A stretch of DNA of 64,000 bases from Ascaris suum (taxonomy: Eukaryota; Nematoda; Chromadorea; Rhabditida; Ascarididae). How positions within the stretch are numbered: position 1 is the first letter of the stretch; every line of letters starts with the position of its first letter. The translations under genes were made by a program, and so were the position numbers. The stretch lies in assembly GCA_013433145.1 (NCBI GenBank), contig CM024186.1, positions 5,274,001-5,338,000 on the forward strand. Direction: 5' to 3'. Below, piece after piece: positions 53,074 to 64,000 of the stretch. The notes beneath the pieces were generated by a model. The model was not told the DNA's origin, did no database searches, and saw nothing but the letters and a program-made list of their open reading frames with translations.

Positions 53074-53117
53074 ATGTCATCTATTTACGACGAAAAACCG
53101 CCACCACCACCGTTAAG
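53074..53117 (+). CDS. pak-1: PAK exon 1: start and proline-rich N terminus
   Basis: ATG at 53074 gives [15 protein letters not shown] with the Arg codon split; donor AAG|GTACTT, phase 2. Group I PAKs begin with such a proline-containing SH3-binding stretch, and nematode PAK has D-KPPPPPPLR near its start. Confidence 0.85.
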
Positions 53118-56100
53118 GTACTTAATCAATGGATATTTTTAACTATCGTTTTTAATGAGTTTCAGGTTTCGACGCTTTTTTAATTGAAAAATTTGCGCTC
53201 TAGGCGCATTTCATCATCCATCCACTCAACAGGTGCACCTGTCGAACGGAAATAGTTACCATTCGGGAAAGTTGAGTCGAGATCACGCTTGTATCTTCAG
53301 TGATGTTTCTGGCATCATGTGTGGCGTAAGTATCGTAATCATTATGATTGGCTAGTTATGAACGATTGATTTTCTTTTTCTTTCTTAGAGGAGCATGAGT
53401 TGTCAGCCATTTCGATATTAGCGACTTCTTATCACCTTTTGAACTATCAGTTATCACATCATTCGATGTCACCACGCCATAAAACCTTTTGGATTGGCAA
53501 TTATCATCCGCTTCAGATATCTCTGATTTCATATTTTCTGAGCTAAATATTGATGCAGGCGTTTCATTTCCGTGATGAAGGTGTTAAGTTAGGCAGAAAT
53601 ACTCCAGTGACGATCTGTTTCCTCTTTTTTTTTGTGGGAGAGGAAGTTTTTGAATTCCATCAAGGTGGAAAAGGGGGGGGGGAGGTATAATTTTAAAAAT
53701 TTCAACGATATTCTTCCAATTTATAAGTTGAAATTAGAACTCCTTACCTTAAATTCCATAAGAATATTTTCGTTAGATGAACTGTTGGATTATTTTGTTT
53801 AGACTATTTGAAATTTATTTAAAAATATTTCTTTATTTAATTTTTATTATTGTTGATCATTGAGCTTAAGTTTGATCTCTTTTGAATATTTTTATTTTAT
53901 TTTATTTTATTGTTTTTTTTTTAAATATAGTTTTAATCGGAATCAAAATATATTTTTATGATATGTATCTCTAATTAATGATCAGTTTATGTTTCATTCA
54001 TTCATTTCCCTTTGGTGTGCAGTGGATAAGTCTTAGCCTTCTTCCACTCTACTTTTCATTTGCATGTGAAGAGTTGTAAGAGTAAAATTTGCATAGGCAA
54101 ATTTGCATAGAATTTGTAATCTTTAAAGGTTGCTTGTGTTGCCTTGTCTATCTGTGCAATTTTTCGGGCATTTCCGGTACCGTCACCCGAAATTTTTGGG
54201 TTTTTTTTGAATATTAATGATTTCTGCATTGCGGAACTGCACTATCCGGATGTTTTTTTTTGGAAAGCCTTAGTTTTCTAGAATCTCAACCGGAATATTC
54301 TTCAAGTCTTACTGTAATTGTCGATTTTTTGATGACTTTCCTTCTTTTTTTTTTGCTCTACGAAAATGGTCATCTCTGCTGACCGTTTCCGGTCACAATT
54401 GGTTAGGTATTGTTGAGGGCTTGCAGAGGCTTGCAAAATATATGATGAAAAGAGTTTCAACCTTTTTAATGGCTTATTGAATCCGATTAAAAGTCCTCAC
54501 TTCCCGTGTTGATGGATTTTTCTTTGTTGTGAGGTGTTTGAGTTAAAACCTCGATAACGCATCCCCTCATCTAACGTTTTTTCCTGTTTCTTGCTCTTAG
54601 CCGCTTAATCTCGGGTCCATAGTAGAATTGATTAAACTTGACTCTGAAAATAAGTTTAAAAGTTAGGTAGTGTTGATTTGAAAAGTAGTTAATGATTAGA
54701 GGTAAAAGTAGCTTATAGTGATGGTAGAGGAGGGAATTGAGGTTATTGCAAATTTTATGAGCATGAATGTTGTGCCACGCCTCTCTGCACTTATTGGGCC
54801 ACACCCCTTTGTTGGGGGAATGTGATCGCTCCGATGGAGTATTGTGATTTTTCTATAGCCTGGAAATAAACGGTGCGATGCCAGAAATTATTGGCATTCA
54901 GTGGGAAAGTTTTGGTGGTTAGCGATAGCTATATTTTTATTGGCTTACACCCACAGTAACTTTGCGTTTCTATGCAGGTGATTTTGGAAGAAATTTTAGA
55001 ACGGCACGACCTGTATAGGTGAGGTTGTCATTGTCCCTGTAGGATTGTCGAAGACGAAAACCTCGCAGCGAAAATGAGATTGTACTCGGCATTAGAAGCC
55101 TCAGGAGTTTGAGTGTGCCACGGAGAGGAGACACGTGTATATACATGTATGCAGTTATACGCGTATATACCCGTATGCGGTTACATGTATATATGCCTGT
55201 ATGCGGATATGTGCGAATATAAATATATACTTGTGAAGAGGCAATAAAACGCATCGAGTAAGTTGCCATGGTGCGTCTTCAGCGGTTCTACCTAGTGGAT
55301 TCTTCAATAATTTTTGACGTCAAGCATGTTTTGTTTTCCGCCAGTTCCATTTTAATACTCTTTTTCGAAACAAATAGAGAATATTTCACATCAAAATCAT
55401 CAACAATTAGTCTTGGAGGGGGGGGGGTATTGTGATTTCTGGAATCATTTCTTAGTAATTTAAACGTTAATTATAATATTTTAATATCGATATAGTTCTG
55501 ATTATTCCGTTCTAAGGTCGAATTTTCCTCAGTTTTTAAGTTATAAGGAAAATTGCTTTTCATTTTTAATTTCTTTATTATATTTTATCTATTTTTTTTA
55601 TTATTGGTATTATTATTATTATTATTATTTGAATTTTCGAATTTTTTTGCTTTTGCAGGAAGGATAAAGAAGAGAATGCAATTTGCATGTAAGTTATAGA
55701 GATCATTTTATGAAAGAAGAACATAAACGCTTTGTTTTTCTTTGATTTTCATTTTATAATCGACTTATAGGAAAGGAGGGGAAGGGAGGGGAGGGGGAGA
55801 GAAGAGGAGGGTGAAAGTCTCGGATAAAAAAGTGGGAAAATATTAATGAGGATTAGAGCGTTGCTTTTCATCGTTCTTCTTGCAAACAGCAGTTGTTTGA
55901 TGGTTTATAGATTTTATTGAAGGGAAGTGCCAAGGGTATTCAATTTGCATATTAAGTAGTTAAGTAATTCATTCAAAAAACAATAATATGATAATGCAGT
56001 TAATTGTATTATTTAATTAATAAATAGGTATCATTTGAAAAGATCTCATTTGAAAAGGTTTCTTTGGTTTCGAAGTAAAGAAACGAAAGGAAGAAGGAAG

Positions 56101-59100
56101 ATATTTGGATTGTGGGGCTATAAAAAGAAAGTTTTAAAATCCTCAAGGGAGAATTTGCAACCTTTTAGGGAGATGAGTGCTGCTGATTAAAAGTATTAGG
56201 GATATATTTGGGGGGAAGATAGTCAATAGAATTGGAGATATCATCCATCCTTGATTGATATTTAGTGATGTGAAGTGTTTTAATAGCCATCGACTATTCG
56301 AAATGAGTCCTATAAATTACGCTGTCATTTCTAAATTATTTTAATTTAATGATTGATAAATTTGTAAATGTTATCACGAAATGATATTTCATTACTTTTG
56401 ATAGTGGATATATTTTCGCAATTGGCAAAAATATGCGAAAATATTTTTATAACCAAAAAATTTCCGTATAATTTCTTAAATTTTATGCATATTTTAAGGT
56501 ACAGCAGCAGCACGTCGAATGCTCTCAAAGAGCAGTCGTTCGTTGATTTGAAACCATTACCGCGTGAACCGATGTCGAATTCGGAACATTCCCTTCCGTT
56601 GCCAATCACTGGCAAAAAACCGAAAAAAGTTAAGGCCTTTGGTGGAAAAAGTGAGTTCTTTCAGTTTATTTTATTATATTTTGTGCTTATATCTGCGTGT
56701 TTATGTTTCGGCTTGTTGTAAAAAAGACAGTAAGCAACGTTTACAACTGTAAAGGAGTTTTGTGTTTCTGGATTTATGAGATTCCGCAGGTATAATCTTT
56801 AAATTAGGTTGTTTTTTTAAGCAATTTTCAACTTGATCCCTCAGCTTGGAGAGAGGCTCCTAGGTACTCATATATATCGTCTCACGTTTATGAAACTCAA
56901 TTCAGGGTAATTAATTTTTGATAAAAACTTTTAAGTGATCCATTGGATTAGAATATGAGTGTATTGCTGCTTTTTTTTGTATGTATGAAATTTGTAGTGC
57001 TTTTTATGTAATGAATGCGATTGGAAAAAATTTATTCAGTGTTTAAGCAAATGTTAGAGATACTTTTGTTTTGAAGTTATAAAATGTGCATATTTTGCAA
57101 CTATGGCGGGTTTATTTCCCCAAGTATTTTGTTTGGATTGTGTTTGGGGATTTACATATATATTTTATTTTCTTATGATTTGTTTGATTGATAAGAAATA
57201 TGATATTCCTTAAGCTAAACTGAACAGTCCTTAATTTGATATGCAAAGAAATCGTTTGTCTCGGGCGGTATTCGAATCCGGGACCATTGTATTACCATTC
57301 TGTTGATTTATTGTTCGAGCTATCACGAAAACGCACGTATAGATTGTCGACATGATTTTCAGAGGGCAAAGAAAAAGATCGCCCTAGCGATAAGCCGGTG
57401 ATTTCGTTGCCAAGTAATTTCGAGCATACGGTTCACGTTGGCTATGATCCCCAAACGGGCGAATTTACGGTATTTTTTAAAAAATTTATCTAATATTAGT
57501 TGCTAATTGCAATTAGAAAACGTCATATTGCAGGTGATTTACTAGCGGTGTATTGCTTGAAGAGTGGGCTATAAGACATGGTTTTTTCTCTTTTTTTTTT
57601 TGATTTATTATGCTATATTAAACGCAAAACATGTTTTGGTATAGTTCCATTCGGTTCTAGTAGACTTGCGAGAGTGTAGGAGGGATTGTGGAGATGGAAA
57701 TAGCAAGATCACGTAAAGGTGCATAGAACGATGTTATGGGCAGTTCTGTTCGCGTGTATTTCGTCAAAACTGGTAGGATCACTTCGTATCGTTGATCGTG
57801 AAATATGCTTATTTATAATTTGATTTTAATTAGTCACATTTTATGGGAAATAATTGTGTGATTTATTTCTTATGATGTGATGCCATTATATAATCATAAT
57901 AATTTATATTCATTAAATAATTTTTATTGATGAAAAAATTTGCATATAATTAAAAAATGATACAGACATTGATTGAAATTTAGCTCACTATTTTACTCGT
58001 CATTTCATTTGGAAATGAATTTAAATAATATTATCGGTGACAGCTTTTATTTTTTTGTAGTATGTCCATTGTCATGTTATTTTAATTAAGTTATCAGGTT
58101 TAAGTAAGTAAGCTGTTAGTTTACGGGATTAGTAGCAATTGTTGCAGTAAACACTGGTAGCTATTGAATGTTTCACTGTTATGAGGGGTCTGGATTGGAT
58201 CCAGTCCTAGTTTTGCTACCAATACGCATTAGGTTAAAATCATTTGCCGGAGCTCTAAGACCAGTTATCCCCCTTTCGAGCTTTACTTTCCCTGAAATCA
58301 ACACTGCCTTTAGTATACTGTTGACGATTTAGGAGATGATATCAATGAGATTAATATTAGTAATTAATTTTCCTGTAGATTTCGGTTAAACCAGGTTCCA
58401 ATTTTGGTTTTTGTGGTTCTCCTCAACATCAGCGATGGTTCCTCTGCCTTCCGCAGAGTGCGTGGTCCAATTTTATGAAAATTTTTCGCTTTGAAAGAGA
58501 GGGGAGGGGTCCTCGGAGGTTCGATCTTTTTAAATATATACTTCAATAGTTGTGTATTTATGCATGTTTTCAATTGTTATATTGCGAATTGTGAGTACTA
58601 TCGTGAGAGTGACGAAGAGGAAGGGAAGGGGAGGCGACAGATTGTCAAAGAGGTGTGAATAATTTTTTTTTAATGCGATTGGGATTGATTAAAAGCGTAG
58701 ATTTGATTGGCTAACAATTCACTAACATGTCGACCATATGAACGGAAATGAATATATGCATGAGTGGGCGGGCTGGTAAATATTGGCATTTATTATACAG
58801 GTGACATTGAAAGGGTACAACGAATGTGGCTTAACGAGTAGTACTGATTCGATTGTATATTGAGTTAATTGATTAAAGGTTAGCTTAGGCGAAAATTTAG
58901 GTTTTTTTAAATGTAAGGCACAAAGGACGGATGCTATTATGGGGCCCTACTGAGAACATAATTTGCATATGGCGCTTATTGGGACGTTACATTATTATCT
59001 CATTTCGTTAGCAATTCACCGATAATATAGGAGAGTTTAATTATCATTTTGAATAGAAATTAGTGAATTGTGCGAAAAGGGTATAGCTATAGCTTTTAGA

Positions 59101-62100
59101 CGGGAGAGGTTAACGATCCTGTTCGGAATGGGCTAACTCTAATATTTTTGGTACTTACTTATCTCCTTCCGTTCTTTATTCTTGTCGTCTTCGAGGGTTT
59201 TTTTGTTATCGTATTCTGAGTAAGAAGTTTGGGCTGATGTCTTTTGGCAATTAATAGCAAGATGGGATTTTGATTTTGGAGGGGTGAAAAGAACTTCCGG
59301 CAAAATTGAAACCACTAGTAATGATAGTAGTAATTGTAGTAATGATGTCATTGAATAATTAATAATAATAAATCCAGTAATAAGCGATAAGGTTTTCATC
59401 AACAGTGGTATAATAAATTTTTCGGTCTAATATTGGGAGGCTACTTTGCATATGGATATGCAAAAAGAATCCGGGTATCCAGAAAGCGTGCTTTCCTGGA
59501 TCATCTTAGCGGAAATATTCCTTGCGTTTGAATGATTTGGCGATCCGCATGCAAAATATATTCGTTTTGTGGGTTTTTTTTTTCTGATGGAAACTTGTCG
59601 ATTGGTTTTATCTTTTCTCTATTCGACTGGTTATCTGAGAGTGTCTGTCACCAAGCGACGGCATTTATTTTATTTGTTTTCGAAACGTTTTGTGACAGCA
59701 AAAAAAGAAGATTGACCGAAGGCGTTAGAAATTTTGCATGTGCTTGATGGTGGCAGCTCGCTCTTGCACACGCGCCTTTCCTATCGCGCTGAATTTTGTG
59801 TCACCTCACCTTTCCGCTTGTTTCCTCTTGCAGTTTATTTACCTGTATTAACCTGTGATTAGAGGATAATTTATTGAGGCTACCTTCCCACTGTCCCAAA
59901 TAGTTGTGTATTTAGCTGTGTGCTGTTGAACGAATGTTTTATAAGAATTTAAGTATTTAAGAAATTGTCTTTTTTTAATTGGAAAGTTATTCTTAGGTTA
60001 GTACTGTTGTAGATCAGAAACACCTTTTAGACGGATTTTTGCTCCTGAAATTAGTGATTGAGAGGAAAGAACAGGGGATGAGGGGGGGGGGGTTGAGGGA
60101 AGGGAGAAGATAGGATGGACGTTGGCAGTACTGTTCGTAGTCTCGCTTTATTAATGAGCTATGAGAATATTACAAGAAAGAATTTATAGCGATGAATATC
60201 GGCTGTGAATGTTTGGTATATTTGAATATTGCATTCCTTTATTAAATCATTTCTGCGAAGTTTTAAATTTTATTGATGAGAATTTGAATATTTTATTTGA
60301 GGAGATTTTTCATACTTAAGTTTGTGAATTTTATAAAAGTGGAAAAAATTTGATTAAATGAGAGCGAAAGTTTTGTAATAATTTAATGATTGGCGATATT
60401 TTCTTGCTCAGGAATATTTTTAAAAAAAATCCGCTAAAATATATCGAAGTTTATGGATTCTAAGTTATCCCGAAGGGAGAATTTTTGATTCAATTGAATT
60501 TTTGAAGAATTAAAGAGGAAATTTAAAAATATCACTTAATCATTTTTTGTTGAAATTATGATTCATTTTATTTGCATTCTCATCGTTTATTTACTCATTG
60601 CAATTGTTGGTATTGAAATATTATCTTCTATATCGAAGAACAAAAAGTGAATTTTACAAGTTGGAATTAACGCTTTGTTGAGTTTATTTTAGGTTGAAAA
60701 GGGGGCAAACTTTAATCGAGCTTGACAAGTTGGAATTAACGCTTTGTTGAGTTTATTTTAGGTTGGAAAAGGGGGCAAACTTTAACACGAGCGAATAGAA
60801 AAATGTAGTCGCCGTTCGGCGAAGATTTTCGTACATTAATCTAACCTAATTGTGTAGCATTGTTGCCGTCAAATTGTTGCAGTAATTTTTACGTTGCAAT
60901 AAATGATTTATTTGGTTTATTAGAGGGTTTTTTTTTTGAAATTATTATTTATTAAATGATTTTTCTCGAAAATTTAGTTGATATTATATGAATATTTTTG
61001 ATTTATTGACAATAAAATATGAAATATATTAAGGGGATTAGTAATTTGTTTGTAAGCAGAAAATCGGTAGGTGTAAAAGCGCTAATGTTACTCGTCAGCC
61101 ATATTTTTAAAAAATTTTCTAGCGATAAGCAGAATAAATTGGGAGCTTTTCAATCAGTATTTTTATTATTGGAAAGGGAGGGGGGTTCAGTATAATTAGT
61201 ACTAAGAGGGGATGAGGGATCCTCAGCTCATCGTTTCGACTGCGATGTCTCTTCTCCCTTAACCCCCCCCCCTCCCCACCCTCTCCACCCCCTCCCCCAG
61301 CCGCTAATCCTCGAAATTCGATTTGCACAGTGCCAATTTCATGTAATAAAATTATGCAGAGTACTGAAAAACGTGAAGTATTTTTGTATAAGTCAGTCTC
61401 ACTATGGGACGATTGACTGCGATTTATTAATGCTATGAATGATCGGGTTTGGTATATTTTTTTCTACCTGGCTTGAGTGCATCCTTCTTTTGTCGTCCCC
61501 CTTCTTTCCCCGCAGTCCCTCTCCCCATCTCGGGATATAAAAATTCATGTGTTATTGCTGTCTCATTTTAATGCAATTGTTAGTGGGAGGCGTTTTTCCA
61601 TTCGGATCGTTAAATGTAGTTTACCTCTCCTCTTATCCCCTCCTCTTCTTCTGAAAGGACACTTCACCACCTTTCCACCTGGAACGACACTCCTCCCTTA
61701 AATTCCCCATCCTGGAATCATACAGTTCTCCATAGTTCAGTGACCGATTAAACTTATCCCCCTCCATAAGTGCTGGATGAATTGTTACGGCCCCGACGAT
61801 TGGAGTCAGAGTGCAATAATACATCCTAGTTTGCTTAGGCAATCGATTTTCATCTTTGGTTTCGCTCAAATGTTCCATATGTTCGCCGTTATTAACGATT
61901 GCTTAATTGGCTTTGTGTTAATGATCTAGATCAGTGGATTATTTGTTAGTGATTTAGATCAATCGATTATCTGTTAGTGATTTAGGTCAGTCGATTATTT
62001 CTTAGTGGTTCAGATCAGTCGATTACTGCAGGAGCTTTTGAACTGCTTTAATTATTTGTTATATTTTGTCGGTTATCGAAGTTCACTTGCCAACTGCATG

Positions 62101-63318
62101 CAGTAATTAATTCAACTTGATTATTTATTATCTTTTTGTAGTTATTTAATGTAATTTATTAACTCATAATAGAAATCTGTGTAGACATTATACGATGATT
62201 TACTAGCAGAATTTAAAATATTGTGTTATATTATTTAATTTAAATCGATATATTGTGTTATAAAATGCCATTTCTATGCTTGTGCAGTTTTATTTGATGT
62301 TATAAAATAGATGAGCGCTGTAACAATTGAATGTGACTGTTTTGAGACTATAGGAAGGTGAGATAACGTAATGACGTCGAAATTTTTTTTTTTTTTGAAT
62401 TCTAACGGCGTATATTGAATTGTCTTTATCGTTGTGATTATAACACAATTGTGTTAAAACTAGGTCAAGCAGCCAATATATGTTCTTGTTGATATCGACA
62501 CATAATGGTGATTTGAATATGGAAATAATAAAGAATTTGGAGGGAGGCTGTGCAATGTAATTTTATTGATAAGTGATGCCTTCGTAATTGGTTGACCGTT
62601 GATACGAATATTGCCACCTGATTTATTGTGGCTTCTGATATTTCTAATTAATATTTTCTATTACTAGTTGGTATTTCTAATTTCAGTTTCTACGAACATC
62701 TAATTTCTATTTTTTTAAATTGATACGAATATCTAATATTATGGATAAGTGGCGCAAGGGAGATGAGGGGGGGAAGGGGGAGCATGGCCACACAAGCGGA
62801 GGACAGAGTCATTTGAGGGAAGTTGTAGTATTTAAGCAAAAGAGGAATATGACAAGATAAAGTATTGCTATTCCTTGCACTTTTTATGCGAAATTTATTT
62901 CGGCAATAATTCAGTAGGGTTTTGAAAGCTTCTTACGTATTAGTCGTTGGAGGGAGGGAGGGGGGCAAGGAGGGGGTGGGGCAACTGCTCTTATAATTAA
63001 TCTCACCTTCTCACTTTAATAGTAATGGGTTGGCTTACTTAGCGCGTATATAGGACAAATTTTTTCACGTATTTATGATGGCATTTTGTTTTATAATTAA
63101 ATGGAGGTTTTTTAACATTATTTCATTGAGGTATTTATTTTTTTTAATGAATTTTAAATTTTAGGGTATGCCACCAATGTGGGCACAACTTCTACAAACA
63201 TCACAAATCAGTAAGCAAGAGCAACAACAAAATCCACAAGCTGTTCTCGATGCGTTGAAGTATTTTACGCAAACTGATTCTTCGCATCAGAAATGGTTAC
63301 AGCCCTCGAATTATGATG
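53074..63318 (+). CDS. pak-1: p21-activated kinase (PAK), N-terminal half, partial at right edge
   Basis: Four exons are seen: 53074-53117, 56499-56650, 57363-57469 and 63165-63318, with phases 2, 1, 0 and 1 that fit one another. The product starts [15 protein letters not shown] (proline-rich, SH3-type), continues with a linker containing LKPLPREP, a basic stretch [12 protein letters not shown], and the CRIB motif [17 protein letters not shown] to GEFTGMPPMW, which binds GTP-loaded Rac/Cdc42. It then runs through [20 protein letters not shown], the autoinhibitory switch segment. The kinase domain is beyond the window. The CRIB and switch match group I PAKs, and the spelling is very close to nematode PAK-1 as I know it. 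Introns are about 3.4, 0.7 and 5.7 kb. The ATG follows ATCTAG by six bases, which could be a cis or trans-splice acceptor. Assignment is secure; a missed small exon in intron 1 cannot be excluded. Confidence 0.92.
55137..55212. repeat. About 25-bp tandem repeat, three copies, in PAK intron 1
   Basis: Units of the type GTATATACMYGTATGCRGTTA start at 55137, 55163 and 55187 with substitutions. The sequence is alternating purine-pyrimidine rich. Confidence 0.75.
56499..56650 (+). CDS. pak-1: PAK exon 2: linker and basic stretch
   Basis: After ATTTTAAG the exon reads [38 protein letters not shown] and [12 protein letters not shown], ending AAAA|GTGAGT, phase 1. Joining to exon 1 restores [11 protein letters not shown]. 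The Lys-rich end corresponds to the basic phospholipid-binding patch in front of the CRIB motif. Confidence 0.88.
57254..57328 (-). repeat. tRNA-like (SINE-type) module in PAK intron 2
   Basis: On the minus strand GTGATAGCTCGAACAATAAA resembles an A box and CCCGGATTCGAATACCG is a strong B box/T arm with a pairing CGG-CCG stem. The anticodon arm is not tRNA-like. Probably a tRNA-derived repeat inserted just before PAK exon 3. Confidence 0.5.
57363..57469 (+). CDS. pak-1: PAK exon 3: CRIB motif, first part
   Basis: After ATGATTTTCAG the exon reads [20 protein letters not shown] and [16 protein letters not shown], ending ACG|GTATTT. It contains the CRIB core ISxPxxFxHxxHVGxD with both histidines; the intron falls between FT and GMP of the motif. 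Confidence 0.95.
60656..60785. repeat. 68-bp tandem duplication in PAK intron 3
   Basis: ACAAGTTGGAATTAACGCTT begins at 60656 and again at 60724. The copies run through GGGGGCAAACTTTAA with one inserted G in the second. Confidence 0.92.
61917..62028. repeat. 28-bp tandem repeat, four copies, in PAK intron 3
   Basis: Units like GTTAGTGATTTAGATCAGTC followed by GATTATTT start at 61917, 61945, 61973 and 62001. They have diverged modestly; each carries RGATCA or RGGTCA, a half-site-like word. Confidence 0.92.
63165..63318 (+). CDS. pak-1: PAK exon 4: end of CRIB and autoinhibitory segment
   Basis: After AAATTTTAG the exon reads [38 protein letters not shown] and [13 protein letters not shown], ending GATG|GTACGT, phase 1. 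[11 protein letters not shown] is the switch helix that holds the kinase inactive until Rac/Cdc42 binds. The gene continues beyond the window. Confidence 0.95.
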
Positions 63319-64000
63319 GTACGTTTGATATGATTTTTCAATGGAATTTTTTATTTCTCATCATCAAATATAATATTATAATATTACTAAGTATAACATA
63401 AATATAATATTACAATATTATTAAGTAAGAAAAAATTATAATGTTTAAATGATCATAAAAAGTATTTGAGGAAATTAAATCACATTGTTGTTTTTTATTT
63501 CATATTTATCATATGTTAGTAAATGTTTAACCACAAGCGCTTGGTGATAGAAGTTGATTGATGAAGTGTTGCTGTGCATTTGAATTGTGCAATCCATAAT
63601 AGTTATGCCTTTTAGAATATTGCCTACCCCCTCCTTTCTACTCCTCCTTCTCCTTTGCCCACCTCTCCTCCTCCCATCCTTTCCTCCTCCTCTCCCCCAT
63701 TATTCCGCGGTTGCCCTGACTCGCTTGAACTCTTGATTGTCTCTTGCTGAATATATTCATATGTGGTAGATATTTCATATGGAAACACCATATTCGGCAA
63801 CGCTAAAATTGGCTATACTGAAATCGCGTCATTTACGTTCAGTGATTTAGTACGGTAATAGCTTAAAACTAGTTCTTCCTATTGCAAAAAAGAACATGTC
63901 GTTCATTGAAAAAGGTTTCTTCCGATGTTGTTCACAACTAGTTTCGACAAGTTGGAACCTAATGATTTGTGTGGTTGATATTTACGAGTGGGAAAAAAAG

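Larger units (their letters stand above)
57470..63164 (+). other. PAK intron 3, about 5.7 kb
   Basis: The intron splits the CRIB motif. It carries tandem repeats (listed separately), G-rich runs at 60080-60091 and 62767-62785, a C-run near 61263 and AT-rich DNA. No nested gene is supported. Confidence 0.75.

Noticed and set aside
53204..53232. Possible small PAK exon (reads [10 protein letters not shown] after joining exon 1)
   Set aside because: It fits the exon 1 phase but ends in phase 1 while the next confirmed exon needs phase 2; skipping it restores [11 protein letters not shown], as in nematode PAK.

Overview
The window is AT-rich eukaryotic nuclear DNA: GT-AG introns, long non-coding stretches, many microsatellites, no operons and no prokaryotic signals. 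The best organism call is a nematode, probably a chromadorean. The reasons are the close resemblance of the p21-activated kinase CRIB-plus-linker exons to nematode PAK-1 as I know it, and a receptor tyrosine kinase whose kinase domain looks like the nematode-expanded KIN-15/KIN-16 type. Species is not assignable from the sequence alone. Genes are in pieces, so I built exons by hand from reading frame, splice phase and family conservation.

Layout, all three host genes on the + strand. (1) 317-1742: the last four coding exons of RNA polymerase II large subunit (RPB1), encoding heptad repeats of the C-terminal domain and ending YSPGD-stop. The window opens inside an RPB1 intron. (2) 5190-8107, minus strand: a 5'-truncated, multiply broken BEL/Pao-type LTR retrotransposon remnant with integrase, the usual post-integrase region and an Env-like glycoprotein region with a C-terminal membrane anchor. 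(3) 11984-24520: a receptor tyrosine kinase gene of about 18 exons. It has a signal peptide, a von Willebrand factor A-like ectodomain, an Ig-like segment, one transmembrane helix, and a complete kinase domain with P-loop, VAVK, HRDIAARN and DFG motifs and a short tail with tyrosine motifs. The exon model gives 745 codons plus stop with every phase closing, but one junction needs a 21-nt intron. One kinase exon is duplicated within the locus and one copy has decayed. (4) 24.6-53.0 kb: about 28 kb with no gene I can support, filled with AT-rich DNA, tetranucleotide arrays, polypyrimidine/polypurine blocks and poly-G/poly-C runs. (5) 53074-63318 and beyond: the 5' half of a PAK kinase gene (four exons, two long introns) covering the proline-rich N terminus, basic stretch, CRIB motif and autoinhibitory segment. 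The kinase domain lies past the right edge.

The genes are not an obvious functional cluster: general transcription, receptor signalling, and Rac/Cdc42 effector signalling. The points most worth checking are the vWA-like plus Ig-like ectodomain on a KIN-16-like kinase, the tandem kinase-exon duplication, the apparent 21-nt intron, the heptad-aligned phase-0 exons of the RPB1 tail, several tRNA-like (SINE-like) modules, and the high density of long G/C homopolymers in an otherwise AT-rich region.
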